Assembly (NCBI RefSeq): GCF_003337575.1
Contig: NZ_QPJM01000002.1
Span: 1 to 64,000, forward strand
From: Phyllobacterium bourgognense
GTDB lineage: Bacteria; Pseudomonadota; Alphaproteobacteria; Rhizobiales; Rhizobiaceae
Length of the DNA stretch: 64,000 nucleotides
Direction: 5' to 3'
Within the stretch, counting starts at the first letter, position 1. The number at the start of each line of letters is the position of its first letter. Below the pieces are notes generated by a model, which did not search any database, was not told where the DNA came from, and saw only the letters and a list, made by a program, of their open reading frames with translations. Below, in pieces: positions 29,506-39,472 of this stretch. A program made the translations under genes and the position numbers.

Positions 29506-29529
29506 CCTGCGTGTATGGGGAATTAACAC

Positions 29530-30612
29530 ATGTTGTACTATCTCGCCGGTCTGGCGGAACATATCCAGCTTCTGAACGTGTTCCGCTACATCACGTTCAG
29601 GACCGGCGGAGCGCTGATCACATCAGCGCTGATTGTTTTCCTGTTTGGCCCGCGCATCATCGACTCGCTGCGCATTCGGCAGGGACGCGGTCAGCCGATC
29701 CGCGCCGATGGTCCGCAGACCCATTTCAAGAAGGCCGGAACGCCGACGATGGGCGGCCTGATGATCATGACCGGCATCGTCCTGTCTTCGCTGCTATGGG
29801 CAAACTGGTCGAACGTCTATGTCTGGATCGTTCTTCTGGTCGCATTGTTCTTCGGAGCGATCGGCTTTTACGATGACTATCTCAAGGTAAGCAAACAGTC
29901 GTTCAAGGGCTTTTCTGCGCGTGCACGCCTCGGCATCGAATTCCTTGTTGCTGCCATAGCCGGCCTTGCCATCATGCGGGCAGGGCAGGAGCCGTTCTCA
30001 TCCTCACTGACATTCCCGTTCGCCAAGGAATTCATCCTCAACCTCGGCATATTCTTCATTCCCTTTGCCGCCTTTGTCATGGTCGGCGCCGGCAATGCGG
30101 TGAATTTCACCGACGGTCTGGACGGTCTGGCGACAGTTCCGGTGATGATCGCAGCGGCTTCGTTCGGCGTCATCGCCTATCTCGCAGGTAACGCGATTTT
30201 TGCCGACTATCTGCAGATTCACTTTACGCCAGGCACGGGTGAACTGGCCGTTGTGCTCGGATCGGTCATCGGCGCTGGGCTAGGTTTCCTTTGGTTCAAT
30301 GCGCCTCCCGCCGCCATTTTCATGGGCGATACCGGCTCCCTTGCGCTCGGCGGCCTCATAGGTGCAGTCGCCGTTGCCACGAAGCATGAGATCGTCCTCG
30401 CCATCATCGGCGGCGTGTTCGTCATGGAGGCAATGTCGGTGATCATCCAGGTGGCATCGTTCAAGATGACGGGCAAGCGCGTCTTCCTGATGGCGCCTAT
30501 TCACCACCATTTCGAAAAGAAAGGCTGGACCGAGAGCCAGGTCGTGATCCGCTTCTGGATCATTGCCGTGATCCTCGCACTGATCGGCCTTTCCACGCTT
30601 AAACTGAGATAG
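29530..30612 (+). CDS. mraY: Phospho-MurNAc-pentapeptide transferase MraY
   Basis: Integral membrane enzyme of 360 residues with about ten helices. It moves phospho-MurNAc-pentapeptide onto undecaprenyl phosphate to form lipid I. Signatures are [10 protein letters not shown] near residue 72, GFYDDYLKV near 115 (the DD pair), [13 protein letters not shown] near 190 (catalytic Asp), [11 protein letters not shown] near 262, and [13 protein letters not shown] near 320. It lies 24 bases after murF. Confidence 0.97.
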   Translation: MLYYLAGLAEHIQLLNVFRYITFRTGGALITSALIVFLFGPRIIDSLRIRQGRGQPIRADGPQTHFKKAGTPTMGGLMIMTGIVLSSLLWANWSNVYVWIVLLVALFFGAIGFYDDYLKVSKQSFKGFSARARLGIEFLVAAIAGLAIMRAGQEPFSSSLTFPFAKEFILNLGIFFIPFAAFVMVGAGNAVNFTDGLDGLATVPVMIAAASFGVIAYLAGNAIFADYLQIHFTPGTGELAVVLGSVIGAGLGFLWFNAPPAAIFMGDTGSLALGGLIGAVAVATKHEIVLAIIGGVFVMEAMSVIIQVASFKMTGKRVFLMAPIHHHFEKKGWTESQVVIRFWIIAVILALIGLSTLKLR

Positions 30613-30620
30613 GTTCTTGC

Positions 30621-32030
30621 ATGATCGCTGCCCATTCCATGAAGGACAAGACCGTCGCGCTCTTCGGGCTCGGCGGTTCGGGCATTGCGACGGCGCAGGC
30701 GATTGTTGCTGGCGGAGCCAAGGTCATTGCTTGGGACGACAATCCGGAGAGCGTGACGCGGGCACAAAGCGCCGGAATCGAGACAGCTGATCTTCGGCAG
30801 GTCGATTGGAAGCAGTTCTCGTCATTCGTGTTGTCGCCCGGCGTGCCGCTCACTCACCCGCGGCCACACTGGGCCGTGGATCTCGCAAGGGCAGCAGCCG
30901 TCGAGATCATCGGTGATATCGAGCTTTTCGTGCGCGAGCGCAAGCTGGCTCACAAGCGCAGCCCCTTTATTGCTATTACCGGCACCAACGGCAAATCGAC
31001 TACAACTGCGCTGATCGCTCATATCATCAAAAGTTCGGGTCGTGACATGCAGCTTGGCGGCAATATCGGCACGGCGGTGATGACACTGGAGCCGCCGACG
31101 GACGAACGCTTTTATGTCGTCGAGTGCTCTTCCTATCAGATCGATCTTGCGCCTTCGCTCAATCCGACCGCAGGTATCCTGCTCAATCTGACGCCGGACC
31201 ACCTCGACCGGCATGGCACGATGCAGCACTATGCCGAGATCAAGGAACGTCTGGTCGCCGGTAGCGAAATCGCAATCGTCGGCGTCGATGACAGCTTTTC
31301 AGCGGCAATCGCCGACCGGCTGGAGCGGACAGGCAAATCCGTCATTCGCATTTCAAAACGCTTAGCCCTTCGCGATGGATATTTTGCCAATGGTGAGGAG
31401 CTGCTTTTTGCCAGAAAAGGCGACGAAACGGCGGTTGCATCGCTCGCGGGCATCGGGTCGCTGCGTGGCGAACACAATGCGCAAAATGCGCTCGCTGCCT
31501 TCGCCGCCTGCCGCGCCGTTGGCCTCTCCACGGAAGAGATCAATGCGGGGCTGAAAACGTTTCCAGGTCTCGCTCACCGCATGGAACAGGTCGCGCGGCT
31601 TGGCAGGACCTTGTTCGTCAACGATTCAAAGGCAACAAACGCGGAAGCTGCTGCGCCCGCTTTGTCATCGTTTCCGCGTATTTACTGGATCGCTGGAGGC
31701 TTGCCCAAAGAAGGCGGCATCGCTTCGCTATCCGGTTTATTTCCGCGCATTGCCAAGGCATATCTGATTGGCGAGGCGGCGCCGCAATTTGCGGCAACGC
31801 TGGGCGACGCTGCACCATTCGAGATATCCGGCACAATCGGCGCTGCTGTGGATCATGCCGCGCGCGATGCAGCCAAGGACGGTTCGAGTGAACCCGTGGT
31901 GCTGCTGTCGCCGGCCTGTGCCAGTTTCGACCAATTCCAGAATTTTGAAAAACGCGGCGACGCATTCCGCTCCGCCGTACTCGCGCTTGAAGGCGTATTG
32001 CCAATCGGAGGTGCTGCTCATAATGGTTAG
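30621..32030 (+). CDS. murD: UDP-MurNAc-L-alanine:D-glutamate ligase MurD
   Basis: Mur ligase of 469 residues adding D-Glu to UDP-MurNAc-L-Ala. N-terminal Rossmann-like [13 protein letters not shown] near residue 15, ATP loop [14 protein letters not shown] near 115, SSYQIDLAP near 170 and [11 protein letters not shown] near 190 are visible; [10 protein letters not shown] near 335 is the MurD-type C-terminal motif. It starts 8 bases after mraY and overlaps ftsW by 8 bases. Confidence 0.96.
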   Translation: MIAAHSMKDKTVALFGLGGSGIATAQAIVAGGAKVIAWDDNPESVTRAQSAGIETADLRQVDWKQFSSFVLSPGVPLTHPRPHWAVDLARAAAVEIIGDIELFVRERKLAHKRSPFIAITGTNGKSTTTALIAHIIKSSGRDMQLGGNIGTAVMTLEPPTDERFYVVECSSYQIDLAPSLNPTAGILLNLTPDHLDRHGTMQHYAEIKERLVAGSEIAIVGVDDSFSAAIADRLERTGKSVIRISKRLALRDGYFANGEELLFARKGDETAVASLAGIGSLRGEHNAQNALAAFAACRAVGLSTEEINAGLKTFPGLAHRMEQVARLGRTLFVNDSKATNAEAAAPALSSFPRIYWIAGGLPKEGGIASLSGLFPRIAKAYLIGEAAPQFAATLGDAAPFEISGTIGAAVDHAARDAAKDGSSEPVVLLSPACASFDQFQNFEKRGDAFRSAVLALEGVLPIGGAAHNG

Positions 32031-33180
32031 TCGCGTTGACCGTGGTCCCGTTGCCGATTGGTGGTGGACGATAGATCGTTTTCTGCTCGCCGCATGTCTG
32101 GCGCTGATGGGACTTGGCATTTTGCTATCGTTCGCCGCGAGCCCCGCGGTAGCCGAGCGTATCGGCCTCGACAGCTTTCACTTCGTCAAGCGGCAGGCAC
32201 TGTTCATGGTGCCGGCGGTCATGGTGATGTTCGCAGTCTCCTTCATGGCGCCAAAGACCATCCGGCGCTTTGCCATGATAATGCTCGGCATTTCGCTCGT
32301 GGCGATGGTTGGTGCCCTATTCTTCGGTATTGAGGTCAAGGGCGCCAGGCGCTGGGTCTCGCTTGCCGGCATATCCATTCAACCATCCGAATTCATGAAG
32401 CCGGCCTTCGTTATTATTTGTGCATGGCTGTTTGCAGAAAACGAGCGCCGCAAGGACATTCCCGGCAACTTCTTCGCCATGGTGTTGTTTGCAGTGGTAG
32501 CGGCATTGCTTGTTGCACAACCTGATCTTGGCCAGACCATCCTGACAGCCGTTACCTGGGGCGCGATGTTCTTCATGGCCGGTGTTCCATGGTTCTGGAT
32601 TATCCTTCTCGGTGTCCTGGCCGTTGGCGGATTCTTTGGCGCCTATACCGTATTTCCGCACGTGGCTGGCCGCATCGACCGGTTCCTGACCGGCGAGGGC
32701 GATACCTTCCAGGTCGATGCCGGCCGTGAAGCGATCGTTCGCGGTGGCTGGTTTGGCCAAGGCCCGGGCGAGGGCACTATCAAGCGCATCATTCCTGACA
32801 GCCACACTGACTTCATATTCTCGGTGACCGCCGAGGAATACGGCATTGCCCTTTGTCTGCTGATCGTGCTGATCTTTGGGTTCATCGTTGTCCGTGGTCT
32901 GTCGATCGCATTGAAAGAACGCGATGATTTCACCCGGCTTGCTGTATCGGGTCTGGTGATCCTGTTCGGCTTCCAGTCGATCATCAATATGTCGGTCAAC
33001 CTGCACCTGATGCCCGCAAAGGGCATGACGCTGCCGTTCATCTCCTATGGTGGTTCATCGCTTATCGCGGTTGCAATTTCGACGGGACTTCTGCTTGCGC
33101 TTACACGCCGCCGCCCCGAGGCACGTCGTTCTGCGACTTTGGCAAACTCGAAAATGCATCTGATGGCAAGTAGCACCTGA
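32023..33180 (+). CDS. ftsW: Septal peptidoglycan glycosyltransferase FtsW
   Basis: SEDS-family polymerase of 385 residues with about ten membrane helices. It polymerises lipid II at the septum with FtsI. SEDS signatures include [20 protein letters not shown] near residue 108, AQPDLGQT near 165, [18 protein letters not shown] near 255, and the late [17 protein letters not shown] near 330. The ATG at 32023 inside the murD end is used because it gives a normal-length cytoplasmic N-terminus; the much longer upstream frame is a murD shadow. Confidence 0.96.
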   Translation: MVSRVDRGPVADWWWTIDRFLLAACLALMGLGILLSFAASPAVAERIGLDSFHFVKRQALFMVPAVMVMFAVSFMAPKTIRRFAMIMLGISLVAMVGALFFGIEVKGARRWVSLAGISIQPSEFMKPAFVIICAWLFAENERRKDIPGNFFAMVLFAVVAALLVAQPDLGQTILTAVTWGAMFFMAGVPWFWIILLGVLAVGGFFGAYTVFPHVAGRIDRFLTGEGDTFQVDAGREAIVRGGWFGQGPGEGTIKRIIPDSHTDFIFSVTAEEYGIALCLLIVLIFGFIVVRGLSIALKERDDFTRLAVSGLVILFGFQSIINMSVNLHLMPAKGMTLPFISYGGSSLIAVAISTGLLLALTRRRPEARRSATLANSKMHLMASST

Positions 33181-33183
33181 TCG

Positions 33184-34311
33184 ATGACCAAGGGGGTTAT
33201 TTTTCTCGCTGCCGGGGGTACAGGCGGGCATCTGTTCCCGGCTGAAGCGCTTGCACATGAATTGATAGAGCGCGGGTGGGATATCCATCTGGCGACCGAC
33301 GAACGTGCACAACGCTTCACGGGCGCGTTTCCAGCCGAGCAGATACATGTCGTGAGATCTGCCACGATTGCCGGGCGCAATCCCGTTTCCTTGGCGAAGA
33401 CCTTCTGGACTCTTTGGCTCGGAAATCTCGATTCCCGCAAGTTTTTCCGGACGTTTCGGCCGAAGCTGGTTGCCGGATTTGGCGGTTATCCAACGCTGCC
33501 GCCGCTCTATGCGGCGAGCGGCATGAAAATACCGACACTCATCCACGAGCAGAACGCAGTGATGGGACGCGCCAACAAGGCGTTGGCGTCTCGCGTCAAT
33601 GCAATTGCTGGTGGCTTCTTGACCGATACCGGTGGACCATTTGCGCAAAAGACAATCGCCACCGGAAATCCGGTGCGCCCGGCGGTCCTGGCAGAGGTGG
33701 ATAAGCCTTATAGGGCGTCGCAGGCGCACCAGCCCTTTCATTTTCTGATTTTTGGCGGGAGTCAGGGCGCGCAATACTTTTCCACTGCCGTGCCGGCTGC
33801 CATCAAACTGCTGACGCCGGAAGATCGGGCACGCCTTGTCGTGACGCAGCAGGCGCGCTCGGAAGACGAGTCATATGTCCGCTCGGCCTATGACTCGCTC
33901 GGCATCAAGGCGGAGGTTGCGCCATTCTTTCTCAATATGCCGCATCGCATCGCCGAATCCCATTTCGTTCTGTCGCGTTCGGGCGCTTCCACAGTTTCCG
34001 AGATAGCCGCCATCGGCCGGCCAGCCATTCTTGTCCCCTTCCCGCATGCCCTGGATCATGACCAGGCGGCTAATGCAGCGGCGCTCCAGACTGCCGGTGG
34101 AGCGGACGTGATCAAACAATCCGAGCTTTCCCCGGAGCGCATTGCGTCCATCCTGACAAGTGCGATGAACGAACCCACCCGTCTGGCATTTATTGCGGAA
34201 AAAGCCCGCACCACCGGCAAACCGCAAGCCACAAGGTTGCTTGCGGACCTCGCAGAAGCTATTGCGTCCGGTCAACGGATTGAAGATTTCAAAAAAGGAG
34301 TGCGTCCATGA
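33184..34311 (+). CDS. murG: UDP-GlcNAc:lipid I N-acetylglucosaminyltransferase MurG
   Basis: Peripheral membrane glycosyltransferase of 375 residues converting lipid I to lipid II. The acceptor loops [14 protein letters not shown] near residue 7 and [10 protein letters not shown] near 98, [12 protein letters not shown] near 119, FGGSQGAQ near 195, and the UDP-GlcNAc site [21 protein letters not shown] near 262 are all present. It begins 3 bases after ftsW and overlaps murC by 4 bases (ATGA). Confidence 0.97.
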   Translation: MTKGVIFLAAGGTGGHLFPAEALAHELIERGWDIHLATDERAQRFTGAFPAEQIHVVRSATIAGRNPVSLAKTFWTLWLGNLDSRKFFRTFRPKLVAGFGGYPTLPPLYAASGMKIPTLIHEQNAVMGRANKALASRVNAIAGGFLTDTGGPFAQKTIATGNPVRPAVLAEVDKPYRASQAHQPFHFLIFGGSQGAQYFSTAVPAAIKLLTPEDRARLVVTQQARSEDESYVRSAYDSLGIKAEVAPFFLNMPHRIAESHFVLSRSGASTVSEIAAIGRPAILVPFPHALDHDQAANAAALQTAGGADVIKQSELSPERIASILTSAMNEPTRLAFIAEKARTTGKPQATRLLADLAEAIASGQRIEDFKKGVRP

Positions 34312-35708
34312 AGATGCCGCTCAATATAGGCCTTGTTCATTTCATCGGTATCGGCGGTATCGGCATGAGTGGTATTGCCGAAGTATTACATAACCTTGGC
34401 TACAAGGTTCAAGGCTCCGATCAGGCCGACAGCGCCAATGTGCAGCGTCTGCGGGAAAAAGGCATCGAGATCTTCGTTGGCCACAAGGCGGAGAACGTGG
34501 GCGACGCCGAAGTCGTCGTTGTTTCAACGGCCATCAAGAAATCCAATCCTGAATTGATCGCGGCCCGAGAGAAGCTGCTTCCGGTCGTCCGCCGCGCCGA
34601 AATGCTGGCCGAACTGATGCGTTTCCGCAAGGCCGTCGCCATCGGCGGCACCCATGGCAAGACGACGACCACCTCCATGGTCGCTACTTTGCTCGATGCG
34701 GGCAATCTCGATCCGACGGTTATCAATGGCGGTATCATCAACGCCTATGGTACGAATGCACGCATGGGCGAGGGCGACTGGATGGTCGTCGAAGCAGACG
34801 AGAGCGACGGCACGTTCCTGAAGCTTCCGGCTGATGTGGCTGTTGTCACCAATATCGATCCCGAACATCTCGACCACTACGGCACGTTCGACAGGGTCCG
34901 CGAAGCTTTCCGGCAATTCGTCGAGAATGTACCGTTTTACGGGTTCGGTGTCATGTGTCTCGACCATCCGGAAGTACAGTCGCTGGTATCGCGGATCGAG
35001 GACCGAAGGGTAATCACCTATGGTGAAAATCCGCAGGCAGATGTTCGTTTCGTCAATCTCGTCGTTGACGGCGCTGCCTCGCGTTTCGATGTTCATATCG
35101 CCAAGCGTAAGACGGGTGAGATCATCGAGATCACCGGCCTGCGCCTGCCGATGCCGGGACGTCACAACGTTTCCAATGCCACAGCGGCGATCGCCGTAGC
35201 CCATGAGCTTGGTATCTCGGCCGACGACATCAAGAAGGGCTTGTCATCCTTCGGCGGGGTCAAGCGCCGGTTTACCCATACGGGAACGTGGAAGGGTGTC
35301 GAGATATTCGATGATTATGGCCACCACCCGGTCGAGATCAAAGCGGTATTGAGGGCGGCGCGGGATTCCGCGAAAGGCCGCGTGATCGCTGTCGTTCAAC
35401 CGCATCGGTTCACACGGCTCGCCAGCCTGTTCGATGAGTTTGCAGCGTGTTTCAACGATGCCGATACGGTTGTCCTGGCTCCCGTCTATTCGGCTGGCGA
35501 AGATCCCATTCCGGGAGTGAATTCAGAGGCGTTGGTTTCGCGTATCAAAACCGCCGCACACCGTGATGCGCGCTATATCGCGGGTCCGCAAGAAGTGGCT
35601 CCTTTGATCGCCGAGATCGCCAAGCCGGATGATTTTGTGATCTTTCTCGGGGCGGGCAACATTACCCAATGGGCCTATGCCTTGCCAAAGGAACTCGCAG
35701 CGCTCTAG
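34308..35708 (+). CDS. murC: UDP-MurNAc:L-alanine ligase MurC
   Basis: Mur ligase of 466 residues that begins the stem peptide with L-Ala. N-terminal [17 protein letters not shown] near residue 8, ATP loop [14 protein letters not shown] near 111, [11 protein letters not shown] near 160, [11 protein letters not shown] near 183 and [12 protein letters not shown] near 335 define it. It overlaps murG at its start. A 46-base gap leads to murB. Confidence 0.97.
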   Translation: MKMPLNIGLVHFIGIGGIGMSGIAEVLHNLGYKVQGSDQADSANVQRLREKGIEIFVGHKAENVGDAEVVVVSTAIKKSNPELIAAREKLLPVVRRAEMLAELMRFRKAVAIGGTHGKTTTTSMVATLLDAGNLDPTVINGGIINAYGTNARMGEGDWMVVEADESDGTFLKLPADVAVVTNIDPEHLDHYGTFDRVREAFRQFVENVPFYGFGVMCLDHPEVQSLVSRIEDRRVITYGENPQADVRFVNLVVDGAASRFDVHIAKRKTGEIIEITGLRLPMPGRHNVSNATAAIAVAHELGISADDIKKGLSSFGGVKRRFTHTGTWKGVEIFDDYGHHPVEIKAVLRAARDSAKGRVIAVVQPHRFTRLASLFDEFAACFNDADTVVLAPVYSAGEDPIPGVNSEALVSRIKTAAHRDARYIAGPQEVAPLIAEIAKPDDFVIFLGAGNITQWAYALPKELAAL

Positions 35709-35754
35709 ATTTGGCGGTTGCTCCGACAGGAATGGTTCGGGCGGGAAGGATACA

Positions 35755-36729
35755 ATGTCTCCACTTATTGACGGCGAAGCCCTGCTGAAAAAGCTGGGCG
35801 ATAGATTTTCAAGTCTGCGCGGTCGGCTGACACCCAATATGGGCATGGAAAAGGTCACGTGGTTCCGCGCTGGCGGTCTAGCTGAAGTCATGTTCCAGCC
35901 TGCGGACGAGGAAGATTTGTCGGCATTCCTCAAAGCTGTCCCGCAAGAATTTCCGGTTCTGACTGCCGGCATCGGGTCCAATCTCCTTGTGCGAGATGGC
36001 GGTATTCCGGGCTTCGTTGTGCGCCTGTCTGCCAAAGGCTTCGGCGAGGTGGAACGCGTAGGCGATACGCAGTTGCGCGCCGGCACGGCTACGCCAGACA
36101 AACGTGTAGCGGCGGCGGCGCTGGAAGCAGGCATCGCCGGGTTCCATTTCTATCACGGTATCCCTGGCGGGATCGGCGGCGCTCTGCGTATGAATGCCGG
36201 GGCTAACGGCGTTGAAACGCGTGAGCGCGTGGTGGAAGTGCGTGCACTTGACCGCAAGGGCGAAGTTCGAGTTCTTTCAAACGCCGACATGGGCTACGCA
36301 TATCGGCATTCCGGTGCGGCAAGTGATCTGATCTTTACTTCAGCGCTGTTCGAAGGCGTGCCGGGTGATCGCGGGGACATCCAGACAGCGATGGATGCCG
36401 TCCAGCAGCACCGCGAAACGGTGCAACCTATCCGGGAAAAGACGGGCGGTTCGACGTTCAAGAACCCTGAAGGCTCCTCTGCCTGGAAAGAGATCGACAA
36501 AGCCGGCGGGCGCGGACTGATGATCGGTGGCGCGCAGATGTCACCCATGCATTGCAATTTCATGATCAACACCGGCACTGCCTCGGGGCATGACCTCGAG
36601 ACGCTTGGCGAAACCATCCGTTCGCGGGTCGTGCAGAATTCGGGTGTTCGCCTGCATTGGGAAATCAAACGCCTTGGGCTTTTCCGGCCCGGTCAAGAGG
36701 TCCACGAGTTTATGGGGCAGCTGCTCTGA
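35755..36729 (+). CDS. murB: UDP-N-acetylenolpyruvoylglucosamine reductase MurB
   Basis: FAD enzyme of 324 residues that makes UDP-MurNAc. [13 protein letters not shown] near residue 34, [15 protein letters not shown] near 70 (FAD loop), [16 protein letters not shown] near 130 and the catalytic Ser in [10 protein letters not shown] near 230 are visible; the last Glu region is [13 protein letters not shown] near 298. The length fits the short alphaproteobacterial (type II) MurB. The ATG at 35755 has GGAAGGA upstream. The next gene is an inserted hicA rather than ddl. Confidence 0.96.
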   Translation: MSPLIDGEALLKKLGDRFSSLRGRLTPNMGMEKVTWFRAGGLAEVMFQPADEEDLSAFLKAVPQEFPVLTAGIGSNLLVRDGGIPGFVVRLSAKGFGEVERVGDTQLRAGTATPDKRVAAAALEAGIAGFHFYHGIPGGIGGALRMNAGANGVETRERVVEVRALDRKGEVRVLSNADMGYAYRHSGAASDLIFTSALFEGVPGDRGDIQTAMDAVQQHRETVQPIREKTGGSTFKNPEGSSAWKEIDKAGGRGLMIGGAQMSPMHCNFMINTGTASGHDLETLGETIRSRVVQNSGVRLHWEIKRLGLFRPGQEVHEFMGQLL

Positions 36730-36779
36730 TCTGGATCCAATAGCTTTTTCAAATAATTCATTGCTTAAATTTCGTTGTG

Positions 36780-36801
36780 AATGGTACTAAAAAATGGTAC
36801 T
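36780..36801 (+). promoter_or_regulatory. Direct repeat before hicA, candidate antitoxin operator
   Basis: AATGGTACT occurs twice, at 36780-36788 and 36793-36801, 13 bases apart, and ends 6 bases before the chosen hicA ATG. HicB antitoxins usually repress their own operon at such short repeats. The role is inferred from position. Confidence 0.45.
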
Positions 36802-36807
36802 CAATTT

Positions 36808-37062
36808 ATGAAGCATAGACACCACATTACCTTGGTGCAGATTTTCGCTCGTCCAGTCAGTGGTTCAGTTCGCTCGGTCGATGTGGAAGCATTGTTTGTC
36901 GGTCTCGGGGCTGAAGTCAGCGAAAGAGAAGGCTCGCATGTCGGTGTCGTTTTATTCGGCGAAGTTCGAGTGTTTCACCGCCCGCATCCATCGCCGGATA
37001 CCGACAAGGGTGCAATTGCGAGCATCAGAAAATGGCTGGAGAGCCATGGAGTGAAGCCATGA
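36808..37062 (+). CDS. hicA: HicA-family toxin, mRNA interferase type
   Basis: Protein of 84 residues with the small dsRBD-like HicA layout. HicA toxins cleave mRNA when the HicB antitoxin is lost. The segment VDVEALFVGLGAEVSEREGSHVGVVL near residues 23-48 contains the conserved His in GSHV, and RPHPSPDTDKGAIASIRKWLE near 57-77 is typical. An in-frame ATG at 36781 would add 9 residues and would lie in the direct repeat, so 36808 was preferred. It overlaps hicB by 4 bases (ATGA). The module sits between murB and ddl. Confidence 0.85.
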   Translation: MKHRHHITLVQIFARPVSGSVRSVDVEALFVGLGAEVSEREGSHVGVVLFGEVRVFHRPHPSPDTDKGAIASIRKWLESHGVKP

Positions 37063-37397
37063 AAAATGTGATTGATATCGACGGTCACAAAGCTGTCGTT
37101 TCTCTTGATCCGGAAATCGGCATGATCCGTGGAGAATTTCTCGGATTGTCCGGTGGGGCCGATTTTTACGCGAGGAGCGTCGATGATCTGATTGTCGAGG
37201 GTCGTAAGTCGCTCAAGGTTTTTCTTGAGATGTGTGCTGAGAAAGGCATTCCTCCATTCCGCGAATTCTCTGGTCGTTTCAATGTACGTCTTGCTGCGGA
37301 ACTTCACGAAGCTGCCGTCTTGGCAGCTGCTGCAGAAAACAAAAGTCTCAATGAATGGGTAGCCGACGCAATCGAGGCAGCTGCTCGCGCCGCATGA
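37059..37397 (+). CDS. hicB: HicB-family antitoxin
   Basis: Protein of 112 residues. The N-terminal half has the HicB fold (AVVSLDPEIGMIRGEFLGLSGGADF, then ARSVDDLIVEGRKSLKVFLE). The C-terminal half has a ribbon-helix-helix-type DNA-binding end (FNVRLAAELHEAAVLAAAAENKSLNEWVADAI). It would neutralise HicA and repress the operon. Translationally coupled to hicA by a 4-base overlap. Confidence 0.87.
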   Translation: MKNVIDIDGHKAVVSLDPEIGMIRGEFLGLSGGADFYARSVDDLIVEGRKSLKVFLEMCAEKGIPPFREFSGRFNVRLAAELHEAAVLAAAAENKSLNEWVADAIEAAARAA

Positions 37398-37616
37398 TCT
37401 GCCTCCTCCTGACATATTTTTTTACCTGAATTTCCATTGTTGAATCATTGGGGACTTGTCAGCGAATCAACTCTCTGATTCTTTAGGGACAAGCGTTAAC
37501 TGATTTGAGTCGGCTGGTCTTGCCAGTCTCGGGTATCTGCGGTCTTGGCCGCCGGATGTGCCCGGACTCATGTCTGTTTTCAGCTTTGATGGGGAAGAGT
37601 GCGAGGGGTTGCCTTC
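37398..37616. promoter_or_regulatory. Promoter region before ddl-ftsQAZ with four GANTC sites
   Basis: This 219-base gap follows the hicAB insertion. It carries GAATC at 37442, GAATC at 37464, GATTC at 37477 and GAGTC at 37507, all within 70 bases. GANTC is the target of the cell-cycle methyltransferase CcrM in alphaproteobacteria. Two of the sites lie in a degenerate direct repeat (GAATCATTGGGGAC and GATTCTTTAGGGAC). A promoter for ddl-ftsQ-ftsA-ftsZ is expected here; its -35 and -10 boxes were not assigned. Confidence 0.5.
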
Positions 37617-38543
37617 ATGGCGAAAAAGCATGTTGCGGTGCTGATGGGTGGCTTTTCATCGGAGCGTCCGGTGTCGCTGTCTTCTGGCAATTCATGCGCC
37701 GATGCTTTGGAGGCCGAAGGCTATACCGTAACCCGCGTCGACGTTACTCGCGATATCGCCAGTGTGTTGCGTGACCTCAAGCCCGATGTTGCCTTCAATG
37801 CGCTGCATGGTCCCTTTGGCGAAGACGGCACCATCCAGGGCATTCTGGAGTATCTCGAAATTCCGTACACGCATTCAGGTGTGCTCGCGTCTGCTCTCGC
37901 GATGCACAAGGAGCAGGCGAAGATCGTTGCCAAGGCAGCTGGTATCCCTGTGGCTGAAGCCAAGACCATGAACCGCCTGGACTTCACCTCAAAGCATCCG
38001 ATGAAGCCGCCTTACGTCGTGAAGCCCGTAAGCGAGGGCTCCAGTTTCGGTGTCGTCATCGTCAAGGAGGATCAGTCTCACCCACCGCAGATTATTACCT
38101 CTGCGGAGTGGAAATATGGCGATAGCGTCATGGTCGAGCGCTACATCTATGGGCGGGAATTGACCTGTGCCGTCATGGGCAATGTGGCCATTGGAGTATG
38201 CGAAATCATCCCGGTCGGGCACCAGTTCTACGATTATGATTCAAAATATGTTGCAGGCGGATCAAATCATGTTGTTCCCGCTAAAATTTCACTAAAAATT
38301 TACCAAAAAATACAAACACTGGCACTCAAGGCGCATCAGGCAATTGGATGTAAAGGGATTAGCCGGTCGGACTTCCGTTACGACGACCGTTTTTCCGAGG
38401 ATGGCGAGCTTATCTGGCTGGAAGTCAACACCCAGCCAGGCATGACTCCCACCTCTCTCGTGCCTGATATCGCCAAAGCTGCGGGGCATACCTTCGGTGA
38501 ATTGTTGAGTTGGATGGTGGAGGACGCATCGTGTTTGCGTTGA
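37617..38543 (+). CDS. ddl: D-alanine:D-alanine ligase
   Basis: ATP-grasp enzyme of 308 residues making D-Ala-D-Ala for Mur[18 protein letters not shown] near residue 8, [14 protein letters not shown] near 65, [13 protein letters not shown] near 143 (ATP-grasp), FRYDD near 265 and [16 protein letters not shown] near 280 are characteristic of DdlB. The ATG at 37617 ([12 protein letters not shown]) was chosen over the upstream 37599. It overlaps ftsQ by 13 bases, as usual in the cluster. Confidence 0.96.
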   Translation: MAKKHVAVLMGGFSSERPVSLSSGNSCADALEAEGYTVTRVDVTRDIASVLRDLKPDVAFNALHGPFGEDGTIQGILEYLEIPYTHSGVLASALAMHKEQAKIVAKAAGIPVAEAKTMNRLDFTSKHPMKPPYVVKPVSEGSSFGVVIVKEDQSHPPQIITSAEWKYGDSVMVERYIYGRELTCAVMGNVAIGVCEIIPVGHQFYDYDSKYVAGGSNHVVPAKISLKIYQKIQTLALKAHQAIGCKGISRSDFRYDDRFSEDGELIWLEVNTQPGMTPTSLVPDIAKAAGHTFGELLSWMVEDASCLR

Positions 38544-39472
38544 AGGGCAAAAATGCGCACCCGCGAGGTGCTGTGCCGGTGTCTTCGGGCAGGTCGGCGA
38601 CTTTTGGCCGTTTCCGGATCGTCCTGCCAAAAATCCTGCGCAAGCCTGTTCGCGTTCTTGCCCGCACCATCGAAGGCGAAGTTTCCATTCCGAACCATGT
38701 TGGGACATTCGGTGCCTTGGCTTTCCTGGCTTTGACCGGAGCTTACGGCGCGATCCTTGGCGGTCATGCGCCCGAAGTGGTCAAGGTTACAACCTCGACA
38801 TTCGGCTTCGCCATTGAAGATGTGAAGGTCGTCGGCAACAAGGAAACGTCGGAGATCGACGTTCTCGGCGCTCTTGGCCTTGACGGCGAGACATCGCTGG
38901 TAGGCTTGAGTGCTGCGGACGCTCAAAAGGCCGTAGCGGGATTGCCTTGGGTCGAATCCGTCGATGTGTTCAAGGTCTATCCGAACACGATCCAGATTTC
39001 GATCCACGAGCGCACCGCATTGGCGGTGTGGCAAAATGGCGATCAGCTTTCGGTTATCGATGCTGATGGCCGAATGATCGTATCGTTCAATGGTGGTCGC
39101 AGCGCTTCGTTGCCGGTGGTGATCGGCGCTGGTGCTGACAAGCAGGCAAAGTTTCTCCTGACGCAGATGGCCGCCTTCCCGCAAATCGCTGCCGAGGTAA
39201 AGGCTTATCAGCGGGTCGGGGACCGCCGTTGGGATCTGGTGCTGAAAAATGGCGTAAGCCTGATGCTGCCGGAATCCCGCATCGACGAGGCCCTGACCGA
39301 TATTGCCAATATGGACAGCAAGGCAGGGCTTCTGTCTCGCGATATCGCATCGGTCGATCTGCGCCTGACGGACCGCGTGGTTGTCAGGCTGACGCCGGAA
39401 GCAATGGTACAGCGCGTTGAGTATTTGAAGGCCCGTGACAAGGCGCCCAAGCGTTCGGAGAAGCGTGTATGA
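38531..39472 (+). CDS. ftsQ: Cell division protein FtsQ
   Basis: Divisome protein of 313 residues. A long basic cytoplasmic tail precedes one membrane helix ([19 protein letters not shown], about residues 58-77), then a POTRA domain ([23 protein letters not shown], about 98-165) and the beta domain. The POTRA region contains [19 protein letters not shown], a standard FtsQ feature. The GTG start at 38531 is fixed by GGAGG at 38519-38523 with a 7-base spacer; the upstream TTG is weaker. It overlaps ftsA by 4 bases. Confidence 0.93.
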   Translation: MFALKGKNAHPRGAVPVSSGRSATFGRFRIVLPKILRKPVRVLARTIEGEVSIPNHVGTFGALAFLALTGAYGAILGGHAPEVVKVTTSTFGFAIEDVKVVGNKETSEIDVLGALGLDGETSLVGLSAADAQKAVAGLPWVESVDVFKVYPNTIQISIHERTALAVWQNGDQLSVIDADGRMIVSFNGGRSASLPVVIGAGADKQAKFLLTQMAAFPQIAAEVKAYQRVGDRRWDLVLKNGVSLMLPESRIDEALTDIANMDSKAGLLSRDIASVDLRLTDRVVVRLTPEAMVQRVEYLKARDKAPKRSEKRV

